Shown here piece after piece: positions 1-8,876 of a stretch of 64,000 nucleotides of DNA (positions are counted from its first letter, which is position 1; every line of letters begins with the position of its first letter). Where the stretch lies: positions 174,532 through 238,531 of the forward strand of contig NAUB01000018.1 in NCBI GenBank assembly GCA_003676145.1. Reading direction: 5' to 3'. Below the pieces are notes generated by a model. The model saw only the letters and a list, made by a program, of their open reading frames with translations, was not told the origin of the DNA and searched no databases. The stretch comes from a gamma proteobacterium symbiont of Stewartia floridana (GTDB lineage Bacteria > Pseudomonadota > Gammaproteobacteria > Chromatiales > Chromatiaceae). The position numbers were made by a program, and so were the translations under genes.

Positions 1-1814
1 TCTTCGATGGTGTGACCTACGGCAAAAGCCCGTTCTGGCAGGGTCACCGTATGCAGACGCTCCTGGAATCCCTCATCATGTTCGATATCGAGCGCCTCCT
101 GGCCATGATAGAAATCCCTCAGCAACTTGTAGTGATTCTCGCGGATCTCGCGCATGATCTTGAGAATTCGTGAGCCGGGGACCTTCAGCAGCAGCAGTAA
201 CTGACCACCCATCATCAGACTCGCTTCCACCGCTTCCGGCATTACCTCGGTCGCGCCGGCCAACTCCAGGGTTTCCATGTGGGTGTCATCCCGGGTGCGC
301 ACCAGCACCTGGATATCCGGGTAGTTGGATTTCAGATGGTGGAGGATTTTCAGTGCTGTGGTGTGCTCTTCAAAAGTGATAACAACCACTGCGGCTCGAT
401 CGATACCGGCTGCCTGGATGATCTCCTGTCGGCTGGCATCACCAAAGTGTACCGGTTCACCCGCTTCATGCGCCTCCTGCACAACGGTCGGATCCAGGTC
501 CAGGGCAACATAAGGAAACCCCTCGTTTTGCAGCAACCGCCCCAGGTTTTGTCCGATACGGCCGTAGCCGCAGATGATCACATGCTGTTCGAGATGCTCC
601 GCCTCATGTACCAGCTCATCAAGTGGTCTCTGATTTACTGTGGAACTGCGCAGTGAGCAGAACAGCTGGGCCAGGCGGCCGTTATAGCGGATCAGAAAGG
701 GGGATATCACCATACTGATGATGATCGCCGCAAACAGTATCTGGCTTGTGCCGGAAGGAAGCAGTGACGATTCGAGGCTCAGATCGAGCAGCACAAACCC
801 GAACTCGCCACCCTGCGCAAGCAGCAGACCGGAGCGGAAACTCGCCTCAATCGGACGTTTGCTGAGATATCCGATGAGAAAGATGATGCCGGCTTTGAAG
901 GCGATCAGCACAATCGCTGCGAGGGTGACCCAGTGGAGTATCGGCAGCAGTGAGCTGAGATCCACCCGCATGCCCACGGTGATGAAAAAGAGTCCGAGCA
1001 GCACATCCTGAAATGGCCGGATGTCCGCTTCGATCTGGTGGCGATACTCTGTTTCACCCAGCATCATACCGGCAAGAAAGGCGCCCAGAGCAAGCGAGAG
1101 CCCCGCTTCATGGGTCAGCCAGGCCGCAGCCAGCGAGACCAGCAGTACGGTCATGGTAAACAGCTCGGCAGACCGGGCGCGGGCTATCTCGTGAAACAGC
1201 GGCCGCAGGATCCAGTGGCCGAAGGCCATGATCACGGCAAATACCGCCGTCGCCTTGACCAGTGCCCAGACCAGCGGCATCAGCAAGCCGTCAGAGCCGC
1301 CTGCGGAGAGCAGGGGGATGATAACCAGCATCGGGATCACCGCCAGATCCTGGAACAGTAGGATACTGATTCCCAAACGTCCATGGTCCGTATTCAATTC
1401 AACCTGTTCAGAGAGTTGTTTGGTGACAATGGCTGTGGAGGAGAGTGCCAGAACCGCTCCGGTGATCAACGCGGCGGAACTCTCCAATCCAAACAGCCAG
1501 GCGATCAATGCGGCGATGATGCCGGTTAACAGAACCTGGGTACCGCCCAGGCCGAACACAGCTCCTTTCATGGCCATCATCTGTGGAAGGGAGAACTCAA
1601 GACCGATGGTGAAGAGCAGAAAAACAACGCCGAATTCAGCCAAAAACCTGGTGTCTTCGTTGGACGCGATCAGTCCGCCACCGAAGGGGCCGACCAGGAT
1701 ACCGACAATCAGATAGCCGAGTATGGGGGGCAGATGCATGCGTCGGAACAGGGTAACCGTCAATACCGAGACAGCAAGCAGCAGGAGAATGATCTGAAGG
1801 GTATGGATGTTCAT
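1..1814 (-). CDS. KefB-like K+/H+ antiporter (CPA2), 3' end cut by window
   Basis: Inner-membrane monovalent cation:proton antiporter of the CPA2 family with a cytoplasmic nucleotide-binding regulatory domain. The 604 residues inside the window begin MNIHTLQIILLLLA. Residues 1 to about 385 are a string of hydrophobic helices typical of Na+/H+ exchanger domains. A TrkA-N (RCK) domain follows from about residue 408, with the dinucleotide motif GYGRIG near 415-420. The frame is open to base 1, so the C-terminus lies outside the window. The start is the first ATG after a stretch with no convincing coding signal; the ribosome site is weak. Family members (KefB, KefC, YbaL) move K+ or H+ during electrophile or pH stress. 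No KefF/KefG partner is visible, so glutathione gating is unproven. Confidence 0.88.
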   Translation of the reverse strand, partial: MNIHTLQIILLLLAVSVLTVTLFRRMHLPPILGYLIVGILVGPFGGGLIASNEDTRFLAEFGVVFLLFTIGLEFSLPQMMAMKGAVFGLGGTQVLLTGIIAALIAWLFGLESSAALITGAVLALSSTAIVTKQLSEQVELNTDHGRLGISILLFQDLAVIPMLVIIPLLSAGGSDGLLMPLVWALVKATAVFAVIMAFGHWILRPLFHEIARARSAELFTMTVLLVSLAAAWLTHEAGLSLALGAFLAGMMLGETEYRHQIEADIRPFQDVLLGLFFITVGMRVDLSSLLPILHWVTLAAIVLIAFKAGIIFLIGYLSKRPIEASFRSGLLLAQGGEFGFVLLDLSLESSLLPSGTSQILFAAIIISMVISPFLIRYNGRLAQLFCSLRSSTVNQRPLDELVHEAEHLEQHVIICGYGRIGQNLGRLLQNEGFPYVALDLDPTVVQEAHEAGEPVHFGDASRQEIIQAAGIDRAAVVVITFEEHTTALKILHHLKSNYPDIQVLVRTRDDTHMETLELAGATEVMPEAVEASLMMGGQLLLLLKVPGSRILKIMREIRENHYKLLRDFYHGQEALDIEHDEGFQERLHTVTLPERAFAVGHTIE

Positions 1815-2150
1815 TGGCGCTTTTTTTGGACTTCTTAAGAGCGTCAGTTTGCGCAAATCGGTTGAAGAAATCCATTCAGCGTGAGTACGGAAATATCATC
1901 TGGGTGGCCAAACTGTTCAATTTCAGGTCATCCAGTCACTGATAGATCAAATTTTGCTTCGCAACGAGTGGTTGTCCTCTGTCAAACCCGCAGGCCTGGG
2001 TGAGCGCTGTCTCGAACTCCCCAAGATTCTGATTTACATTACAGACAGACCATTATCAGCAAACTATTTTGCCATCGGGTCAATATTTCATGGGGTAATA
2101 AACCCTTAAGTGTTAAAATCAACGGATTTGAAGCAAAAGAATGAAATATC
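1815..2150. other. intergenic gap between divergent antiporter and rnr genes
   Basis: About 336 bases without a supportable gene. It must hold the promoters for the antiporter (leftward) and rnr (rightward), but I found no clear -35/-10 pair. An eight-codon ATG ORF at 2141 overlaps the rnr GTG start and may be a leader peptide or chance. Confidence 0.4.
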
Positions 2151-4472
2151 GTGGCAAAAAGATCTAGAAAAGGCGCTACCCATAAGGATCCGTACCGGGA
2201 TCGCGAATCACGCAAGTACGAGAATCCCATCCCCAGCCGGGAGTTCATCATGGAGACCCTGGAGGAAGAGGGGATTCCAATGAACCGCCAGGCACTGGCG
2301 GATCGACTGAAGCTTGAGTCGGAGGAGCAGTTAGAGGCACTGCGACGCCGTTTGCGGGCCATGGAGAGAGACGGCCAGTTACTCTGCAACCGCAATGACA
2401 ACTACTGTCTGGTGAATAAACGGGATCTGATCGTCGGTCGGGTGATCGGTCATGCGGATGGTTTCGGTTTTCTTCGTCCGGATGACGGCGGTGACGATCT
2501 CTATCTCTCCTATAAGGAGATGAGACCGGTGTTCCATGACGACCGGGCGGTGGTTCGTGTGACCGGACTGGATCGCAGGAACCGGCTGGAGGCTGCTGTG
2601 GTCGAGGTGCTGGAACGGAATACCAGCCGAGTGGCGGGCAGACTCTATATGGAGAGCGGTGTCGGCTTCGTGGTACCCGATTCAAAACGCCTGAGCAAGG
2701 ATATCATCATACCCTCCAGTGAGATCAACCAGGCTGAGCAGGGCCAGATGGTGGTCGCGGAGATTCTGGATCAACCGACCAAACGCACACCCCCCATCGG
2801 CCGTATCCAGGAGGTGCTGGGGGATCATATGGGGCCGGGTATGGAGACAGACATCGCAATCCGCACCCACAGCATCCCGGTTGACTGGCCGGATGAGGTC
2901 ACTCAGCAGATCAAATCCCTGACCACCGACGTCGCCGAGAAGGATAAGCAGGGCCGGGTCGATTTGAGAGAGCTGCCACTGGTCACCATCGATGGTGCGG
3001 ATGCGAGGGATTTTGACGATGCAGTCTACTGCGAAGCAAAACCCAAAGGTTGGCGGTTGCTGGTCTGTATCGCCGATGTCTCACACTATGTGGAGCCATC
3101 CAGCGCCCTCGATCAGGAGGGCAGAACCCGGGGTAACTCCGTCTATTTCCCGGATCGGGTGATTCCCATGTTGCCGGAGGTGTTGTCAAACGGCCTCTGT
3201 TCAATCAATCCGCAGGTAGACCGACTCTGTATGACCTGCGAACTCTATGTCAGCAAAGAGGGCAAGATAACCCGGTCCAGATTTTTCACCGCAGTTATGC
3301 GTTCCCATGCCCGCCTGATCTATGATGACGTGGCTGCGATGCTGGATGGTGATGCAGAGCTGACCGCGCAACACGCGGAGCTGCTGCCCCACCTGCATAA
3401 TCTCTACCAGCTCTATCAGGTGTTGCAGGCACAACGCGCCGAACGGGGTGCCATCGACTTTGATACCACAGAGACCCGGATCGAATTCAATGATCTCAAG
3501 CGGGTGGAGCGGATCGTTCCTGTGGTCAGAAATGTTGCTCACCGTATGATTGAGGAGTGCATGCTGGCAGCGAATGTGGCTGCGGCGCGATTCCTTCTGC
3601 GCAACAAAATACCGGCCCTCTATCGCATACATGAAGGGCCGGCAGAGGAGAAGCTGACCGATTTGCGGGAGTTTCTGGCCGAACTGGGTCTGAGTCTGCC
3701 AGGTGGTAAAAAGCCGACTGCCGGAGATTATGCGATCCTGCTGGATCAGATTCGCCAGAGACCCGATCGCCATCTGATCCAGACGGTACTGCTTCGTTCA
3801 CTCTCCCAGGCGGTTTACAGCACCGACAATGTGGGTCACTTCGGCCTCTCCTATCAGGCCTATACCCACTTCACATCACCGATACGCCGCTATCCTGATC
3901 TGATTGTTCATCGTGCTCTGAAACATGCCATCTCCAAACGCAAACCCGATGACTTCGAGTATCCGAAGTCTGAGTTGCAGAGTCTTGGCGAACACTGCTC
4001 CAGTACCGAACGCCGGGCCGATGAGGCGACCCGTGATGCCCTCGACTGGCTGAAGTGCGAATATATGCAGGATAAGGTCGGCGAGACCTTCAGTGGCATC
4101 ATCACCAGCGTCAACTCGTTCGGCGTCTTCGTTGAGCTTGAGGAGATCTATGTGGATGGTCTGGTGCATATCACGGCACTCGATAACGACTACTACCACT
4201 ATGATCCGGTAGGACACCGACTGACCGGGGAACGCACCGGTAAAGTGCTTCGCCTGGGGGATCCGCTGACGATCATTGTGGCCAAGGTCAACCTGGATGA
4301 TCGCAAGATCGATTTCGTACCGGCCAAATCCGCATCGAGCGAAGTCGCGATGAAGCCGAAACCGAAGCGTAAAAAATCGAAACGGAAAAGCAAAAGCAGC
4401 AGCTCTGGAAAGTCCGATAGCAGCACGAAAAAAAGCAGCAAGAAGAAGCGCCGTAAAAGCAAACCCAATTAA
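2151..4472 (+). CDS. rnr: ribonuclease R
   Basis: Processive 3'-to-5' exoribonuclease of the RNB family that degrades structured RNA and takes part in rRNA quality control in the cytoplasm. The 773 residues contain an N-terminal winged-helix region (about 20-75), cold-shock OB domains (about 80-240), the RNB catalytic domain with metal-binding DGADARDFDDAV near 280-292, an S1 domain (about 645-730) and a very Lys/Ser-rich tail. This order and length match E. coli RNase R. The start is GTG. An ATG ten bases upstream is out of frame and stops after eight codons. The stop codon overlaps the start of rlmB by one base (TAATG), so the two are translationally coupled, an arrangement common in Gammaproteobacteria. 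Confidence 0.97.
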   Translation: MAKRSRKGATHKDPYRDRESRKYENPIPSREFIMETLEEEGIPMNRQALADRLKLESEEQLEALRRRLRAMERDGQLLCNRNDNYCLVNKRDLIVGRVIGHADGFGFLRPDDGGDDLYLSYKEMRPVFHDDRAVVRVTGLDRRNRLEAAVVEVLERNTSRVAGRLYMESGVGFVVPDSKRLSKDIIIPSSEINQAEQGQMVVAEILDQPTKRTPPIGRIQEVLGDHMGPGMETDIAIRTHSIPVDWPDEVTQQIKSLTTDVAEKDKQGRVDLRELPLVTIDGADARDFDDAVYCEAKPKGWRLLVCIADVSHYVEPSSALDQEGRTRGNSVYFPDRVIPMLPEVLSNGLCSINPQVDRLCMTCELYVSKEGKITRSRFFTAVMRSHARLIYDDVAAMLDGDAELTAQHAELLPHLHNLYQLYQVLQAQRAERGAIDFDTTETRIEFNDLKRVERIVPVVRNVAHRMIEECMLAANVAAARFLLRNKIPALYRIHEGPAEEKLTDLREFLAELGLSLPGGKKPTAGDYAILLDQIRQRPDRHLIQTVLLRSLSQAVYSTDNVGHFGLSYQAYTHFTSPIRRYPDLIVHRALKHAISKRKPDDFEYPKSELQSLGEHCSSTERRADEATRDALDWLKCEYMQDKVGETFSGIITSVNSFGVFVELEEIYVDGLVHITALDNDYYHYDPVGHRLTGERTGKVLRLGDPLTIIVAKVNLDDRKIDFVPAKSASSEVAMKPKPKRKKSKRKSKSSSSGKSDSSTKKSSKKKRRKSKPN

Positions 4473-5212
4473 TGTCTGATCAACGATCCTGGATCCTGGG
4501 CCTGCATGCAGTAAAAGCCGCCCTGCAACAGAACAGGGCAGCTGAAGTGCTGCTGGTGGATGCTGCGCGTAACGATGGCCGAATCCGGGAGGTGATCTCC
4601 CTGGCTGAGGCGGTCGGTGTCAGCTGCCAGAGAATTGCCGGTAAGAAACTGGATGAGCAGGTGGAGGAGAGCCGCCATCAGGGGGTGGCGCTGCGCATCC
4701 GACAACAACAGGTACAGGATGAGCCCTATCTGAAGGCGCTGCTCAAGCGACTCGACGGACCACCGCTGCTGCTGATACTCGACGGAGTCAAGGACCCGCA
4801 CAATCTGGGCGCCTGTATGCGTACCGCAGATGGGGTCGGGGTGGATGCCATTGTGATTCCGAAAGATCGCTCAGTCGGCTTGACTGCAACAGTCAGAAAA
4901 GTGGCGAGCGGCGCAGCCGAGACGGTGCCGTTGATTCAGGTGACCAACCTTGCACGTACCCTGAAATGGCTGAAGGAAGAGGGTATTTGGTTGATCGGTA
5001 CCGCCGGTGAGGCACAGCAAACCTTGTATCAGGCTGACTTGAGTGGACCGCTTGCCCTGATCATGGGAGGAGAGGAGAAGGGGCTTCGCAGACTTACCCG
5101 GGAAAACTGCGATCTGTTGGTCAAGTTGCCAATGCAGGGAAGTGTGGAAAGCCTCAATGTTTCTGTGGCGGCGGGTGTGTCACTCTATGAAGCGCTCAGA
5201 CAGCGCCAGTAA
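4472..5212 (+). CDS. rlmB: 23S rRNA (guanosine-2'-O-)-methyltransferase RlmB
   Basis: SpoU/TrmH-family methyltransferase that 2'-O-methylates G2251 (E. coli numbering) in the 23S rRNA peptidyl-transferase loop using S-adenosylmethionine. The 246 residues carry an N-terminal substrate-binding region and the three SPOUT signature motifs: LDGVKDPHNLGACMRTAD near 107-125, MGGEEKGLRR near 195, and the knot motif PMQGSVESLNVSVAAG near 219-234. Its ATG shares the last base of the rnr stop codon, so it is expressed with rnr. Length and motifs fit RlmB rather than the longer TrmH. Confidence 0.95.
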   Translation: MSDQRSWILGLHAVKAALQQNRAAEVLLVDAARNDGRIREVISLAEAVGVSCQRIAGKKLDEQVEESRHQGVALRIRQQQVQDEPYLKALLKRLDGPPLLLILDGVKDPHNLGACMRTADGVGVDAIVIPKDRSVGLTATVRKVASGAAETVPLIQVTNLARTLKWLKEEGIWLIGTAGEAQQTLYQADLSGPLALIMGGEEKGLRRLTRENCDLLVKLPMQGSVESLNVSVAAGVSLYEALRQRQ

Positions 5213-5271
5213 ACACTTGGATTCAAGTTCTGTACGTTGCAATGATTCAGTTCAATTGGAGATTTAATGTG

Positions 5272-6030
5272 ATGAGAAAACTTTCCTGTCTCGCCTTGCT
5301 ATCTGTTCTCTCCAGCGCTCAGGTGCAGGCAGATACGCTGCTGGGATTTACTGCAGGCATAGAGCTTTGGAATATTGACTCATCCGGTTCCATTTCCGAT
5401 ATCTCTGAATCGGATCTGCAGTCTTTCGACCTGGGAACCGAGGTCAAAGGGGTCGCTTCGATCGCCTTCGAGCATCCGGTGCCACTTGTACCAAACCTGA
5501 AAGTCAGAACCAATGATTTGAGTTCGGATGGGGATATGGTTCTCAGCGAGACATTCCGTTTTGCGGGGACGACATTCTCAGCCGGTCGCGCGGTGGATGT
5601 CGAGTTCGACATGCAAAGCACCGATTTCGTCTTCTATTATGAGCTGTTCGACAATGATCTTGTGTCATTCGATTTCGGATTGAATCTGAAATATCTGGAT
5701 GGGGACATCCGGGTCGAGGATATTGCTACCAGTCAGGCCTCCCAGGATCGTTTCAAAGGCTATGTGCCGATGCTCTATAGCGCCGCACAGATTGGCATAC
5801 CGTCAACACCCCTGTGGGTTTATGGTGATCTCAACATACTCAGCGTTGGCGACCATAAGCTGCAGGACTATCAACTCGGTCTGGCCTATAGCGTGATCGA
5901 CAATCTGGCGGTGGATCTGCGCGTGAAAGGCGGCTACCGGAGCTTTTTACTCGAGCTGGACGATCTGGATGGGGTCTATACCGACTGGGATTTCGACGGT
6001 TTCTATATGGGGCTGGAGGTGGATTTCTAA
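5272..6030 (+). CDS. TIGR04219-type outer-membrane beta-barrel protein
   Basis: Predicted small outer-membrane beta-barrel protein of unknown function. From the chosen ATG it has 252 residues with a Sec signal peptide of about 20 residues ending VQA before DTLLGF. The mature N-terminus and alternating beta-strand pattern resemble the TIGR04219 family of Gammaproteobacteria, and the protein ends in an aromatic residue (VDF), as porin-type barrels do. ATG 5272 is preferred over ATG 5242 because a GGAGA ribosome site lies nine bases before it and the signal peptide then starts correctly (MRKLSC). It follows rlmB by 59 bases and may be read from its own promoter. The family assignment is from pattern memory. 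Confidence 0.75.
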   Translation: MRKLSCLALLSVLSSAQVQADTLLGFTAGIELWNIDSSGSISDISESDLQSFDLGTEVKGVASIAFEHPVPLVPNLKVRTNDLSSDGDMVLSETFRFAGTTFSAGRAVDVEFDMQSTDFVFYYELFDNDLVSFDFGLNLKYLDGDIRVEDIATSQASQDRFKGYVPMLYSAAQIGIPSTPLWVYGDLNILSVGDHKLQDYQLGLAYSVIDNLAVDLRVKGGYRSFLLELDDLDGVYTDWDFDGFYMGLEVDF

Positions 6031-6059
6031 TCTCCCGTTTCGTCACTGGCTGAGAAATT

Positions 6060-6178
6060 AACCGCAAATGCACGCCAATCACCGCGAAATGCCGCAAATA
6101 ACTATTTACCGCGTGGCCCACTAGGTTATTGCCTCTATTGGCGTGGATTTGCGGCGATTGGCGTCCATTTGCGGCATA
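6060..6178. repeat. palindromic CCGCAAAT-type intergenic repeat
   Basis: Long imperfect inverted repeat. The left arm (6060-6098) contains CCGCAAATG and ACGCCAATC blocks; the right arm (6139-6177) contains GATTGGCGT and CATTTGCGGC. The transcript would fold into a roughly 35-bp stem. A related element with the same CCGCAAAT blocks lies at 46495-46598, so this looks like a dispersed REP-like family. Confidence 0.6.
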
Positions 6179-6320
6179 GCGGCCTTTCGGCCTGAACAAC
6201 ACTGTTGTCAGCAATCTTGCGGATTTTCTGGCAAAAAGGTAGAATCCGCCGCTTTCTGATTCCCGATTGCCGAAGGCTAACCCTCTCAGGGGGTGAATCG
6301 ACAGTCGATCGGGCATCGCT

Positions 6321-6370
6321 CCTTGCCTTACTGCACATGCAGAAGGCTGCCTAAACCGTAAGGAGATACA
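6321..6370 (+). promoter_or_regulatory. candidate S6:S18 leader of rpsF
   Basis: The rpsF leader can form a stem CCTTAC (6326-6331) with GTAAGG (6358-6363) that encloses a CTGCA-CA-TGCAG hairpin and places an ACCG next to the ribosome site AAGGAG (6360-6365). Known rpsF leaders bind the S6:S18 complex through a CCG-containing bulge and are autoregulated. Assignment to that RNA family is an inference from position and shape. Confidence 0.5.
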
Positions 6371-6787
6371 ATGAGGCACTATGAAGTTGTGTTCCTGGTT
6401 CATCCGGACCAGAGTGAACAAGTACCCGCTATGATCGAGCGTTACCGCTCGGGTATCGAAACCAAGGGTGGTTCCATCCACCGGCTTGAGGATTGGGGAC
6501 GCCGTCAACTGGCCTATCCGATCAACAAGATCCACAAAGCACACTATGTTCTGATGAACATCGAGTGCGATCAGGAAGCGCTGGATGAACTGGAAAGCGC
6601 CTTCCGTTTCAACGATGCCGTCATTCGCAATATGGTGATTCGCCGGGAAGAGGCGATTACCGAGCTCTCTCAGTTGGCCAAATCACAGGAAGCTGACGAA
6701 CGCCCAGTGAGCCGTGGCAATGATGATGATGCGCAGGACGATGACGAGGATTCGGTTGTTGAAGAGACTGAATCGAGCGACGACTGA
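6371..6787 (+). CDS. rpsF: 30S ribosomal protein S6
   Basis: Small-subunit protein that binds the central domain of 16S rRNA together with S18. The 138 residues open with [14 protein letters not shown], followed by the conserved region around [10 protein letters not shown] and KAHYVL. They end in a strongly acidic tail rich in Asp, Glu and Ser, longer than the basic core requires but common in Gammaproteobacteria. The ribosome site AAGGAG lies six bases before ATG and is part of the predicted S6:S18 leader stem. It heads the rpsF-rpsR-DUF2232-rplI operon. Confidence 0.98.
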   Translation: MRHYEVVFLVHPDQSEQVPAMIERYRSGIETKGGSIHRLEDWGRRQLAYPINKIHKAHYVLMNIECDQEALDELESAFRFNDAVIRNMVIRREEAITELSQLAKSQEADERPVSRGNDDDAQDDDEDSVVEETESSDD

Positions 6788-6815
6788 GCAGCAGAGATAC
6801 AGAGAGGACATATAG

Positions 6816-7040
6816 ATGGCACGTTTTTTTCGACGTAAGAAATATTGCCGCTTCACAGCGGAAGGCATCAACGAGATCGATTATAAAGATCTGAATCTCC
6901 TCAAGGCCTATGTCAGCGAGAGTGGCAAGATCGTACCCAGCCGCATTACCGGTACGAAGGCTAAGTATCAGCGTCAGCTGGCGACCGCGATCAAACGCGC
7001 TCGTTATATTGCGCTGCTGCCATACACTGATCAGCACTAA
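6816..7040 (+). CDS. rpsR: 30S ribosomal protein S18
   Basis: Small-subunit protein that pairs with S6. It is 74 residues long, the standard length, starting [13 protein letters not shown] and containing the typical [19 protein letters not shown] segment followed by the basic [15 protein letters not shown] helix. It lies 28 bases after rpsF, with an AGAGGA ribosome site about ten bases before the ATG. Part of the ribosomal operon; expression is probably set by the S6:S18 leader. Confidence 0.98.
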   Translation: MARFFRRKKYCRFTAEGINEIDYKDLNLLKAYVSESGKIVPSRITGTKAKYQRQLATAIKRARYIALLPYTDQH

Positions 7041-7069
7041 AGGGAGTTCATACCTGCCGGGGTAGCGGA

Positions 7070-7981
7070 ATGAAAGCAGTAGCATCCTTTGTGATGCGTG
7101 GGCCAGCGCGATCAGCCATGGTGGCAACGGTACTGGCCGTGCTGTCGATCATCATTCCATTTATCGGTGTGTTCAGCAGTGCCAGTGTTGCTCTGGTTAC
7201 CCTGAGACTGGGTGGTCTGGCAACAGCCAAGGTTTTACTCCTTGCAACATTTGCCTGCGCTGTCCTGATGACACTGATATTTGGCAACCCGCTTGCGGCG
7301 CTGGGTTTTCTGCTGGTGTTATGGATACCGGTGGTATTGCTCGGACTGTTGCTTCGGAATACCCGCTCTTTGGCTTTGACAACCCAGGCCGGATTGGTAT
7401 TCGGCCTACTGGCCATACTGGTGCAATACATCAGTATGGGGGATCCGGCCGCTTTCTGGCGAGAGTATCTGGAGCCCATGAGTCAACGCTTCATCGAGGC
7501 CGGTCTGTTTGATCAGGCTCAAAGCGTTGAGGTTTTAGACCAGCTTTCCAGAATGATGTGTGGCCTGGTCTCAGTCGGTTTTCTGCTGCAGATGTTACTC
7601 AGCCTCTATGTGGCTCGTTGGTGGCAGGCGATACTCTACAACCCGGGCGGGTTTGCAGAAGAGTATCAACAGATGCGACTGCACCGGTTAGTGGGCGTTG
7701 CAGGTGCTGCGGCACTGTTGCTGGGACTGCTTCCGGAGCAGAGTTATCCGGCCATATTGGGTTGTATGGGGGCAGTGGTACTGGGGTTGTTGTTTCTGCA
7801 GGGCATGGCAGTGATCCATGGCCTGGTGAAACGGATCAAATCCGCCCAGCTCTGGTTGGTAGTGACCTACCTGATGCTGATTGTTTTTTTACCGCAGATG
7901 GTGCTGGTCATGATCAGCATTGGTCTGCTGGATATTTGGATCGATTTTCGAGCCCGTTTTAAATCGCAAAACAGCGGGTAA
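7070..7981 (+). CDS. DUF2232 (YybS-like) integral membrane protein
   Basis: Polytopic inner-membrane protein of unknown function, 303 residues with about eight hydrophobic segments and few charged residues outside the loops. A DUF2232 protein between rpsR and rplI is a conserved arrangement in many Gammaproteobacteria; the assignment rests on that context and the membrane profile. It begins at ATG 7070, 29 bases after rpsR, and lies 71 bases before rplI. It may respond to growth state because it is co-transcribed with ribosomal proteins, but no function is known to me. Confidence 0.8.
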   Translation: MKAVASFVMRGPARSAMVATVLAVLSIIIPFIGVFSSASVALVTLRLGGLATAKVLLLATFACAVLMTLIFGNPLAALGFLLVLWIPVVLLGLLLRNTRSLALTTQAGLVFGLLAILVQYISMGDPAAFWREYLEPMSQRFIEAGLFDQAQSVEVLDQLSRMMCGLVSVGFLLQMLLSLYVARWWQAILYNPGGFAEEYQQMRLHRLVGVAGAAALLLGLLPEQSYPAILGCMGAVVLGLLFLQGMAVIHGLVKRIKSAQLWLVVTYLMLIVFLPQMVLVMISIGLLDIWIDFRARFKSQNSG

Positions 7982-8052
7982 GAAGTCGCGCGACAAGCCG
8001 CCGAAGGCAGCTTGGACGCAACTAAAGATTTGACCTAATAAGGGTGATTACA

Positions 8053-8502
8053 ATGGAAATTATTCTATTGCAAAAAGTGGATAACCTGGGTGATCTGGGT
8101 GAAAAGGTAAACGTTAAGAGTGGTTACGGTCGTAACTTCCTGATTCCCAGCGGTAAAGCCATTCCGGCTACCGAAGAGAATCTGAAGGTGTTCGAGCAGC
8201 GTCGCGCTGAGCTTGAGAAAGAGGCTCAGGAGAAGCTGCAGGCTGCCGAGTCCCGTAAAGCCAAGCTGGACGATATGGAAGTCTCCATCACCTGTAAGGC
8301 GGGTGATGAAGGACGTCTGTTCGGTTCAGTCGGTACCTCGGATATTGCCAAGGCTGTAAGCGCTGCTGGCGAGTCGGTGGAGAAGAAAGAGGTGATGCTT
8401 CCGAATGGCCCCTTCCGGATTGCCGGTGAGTATGACGTCGACCTGCATCTGCACGCCGATGTGGACGTGACCATCAAACTGACCATCGTCCCAGAGGCTT
8501 GA
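8053..8502 (+). CDS. rplI: 50S ribosomal protein L9
   Basis: Large-subunit protein binding 23S rRNA near the base of the L1 stalk. The 149 residues show the N-terminal domain [16 protein letters not shown], the signature [15 protein letters not shown], a long connecting helix rich in Glu/Lys/Ala, and the C-terminal domain with [16 protein letters not shown] 8053 is chosen over an in-frame GTG at 8044 because it gives the family's usual MEIILL start and has an AAGGG ribosome site nine bases upstream. Last ribosomal gene before a hairpin terminator. Confidence 0.98.
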   Translation: MEIILLQKVDNLGDLGEKVNVKSGYGRNFLIPSGKAIPATEENLKVFEQRRAELEKEAQEKLQAAESRKAKLDDMEVSITCKAGDEGRLFGSVGTSDIAKAVSAAGESVEKKEVMLPNGPFRIAGEYDVDLHLHADVDVTIKLTIVPEA

Positions 8503-8559
8503 TCGCCACTCACGGCGGTTGATCGTTACCCGCCATCGTGGGATAAACCACGGTTCTCG

Positions 8560-8584
8560 ACGGCGCCTTTCAGGCGCCGTTTGA
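8560..8584 (+). terminator. rho-independent-like terminator after rplI
   Basis: Perfect eight-base stem ACGGCGCC / GGCGCCGT with a five-base loop TTTCA, followed by TTTG. The U tract is short, but position after the ribosomal operon supports termination. Confidence 0.65.
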
Positions 8585-8589
8585 GGGTC

Positions 8590-8876
8590 TGTGATGACGA
8601 CGGTTACCGCCAACGGCACGACAGTTCCGCTTTCGCCAAGGGGGATTGGTTTGCAGCTGACTTTTTTGCAGTTGTTTCAACCCGTTGGCCATACTACCTT
8701 CAATACACTTCTCAGCTTGCTGATTGGTCAGCGGCATTTCATTCCCCAATCAGGCCGCGTTGAAGCATGCTGCAGCCGAAGCAGGGCTCTACTTCTCTTT
8801 CCTCGACTCCTGCAATACCGTATCCTTGTCTGTTCCTGCGGCCAATTTGGTTGAATCCAAAAATTAACCTATTCCG
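8590..8876. other. dnaB upstream region, no gene recognised
   Basis: Roughly 290 bases between the rplI terminator and dnaB. Short ORFs here show no recognisable protein pattern. The region should contain the dnaB-alr-radA promoter; no convincing box was found. Confidence 0.4.
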
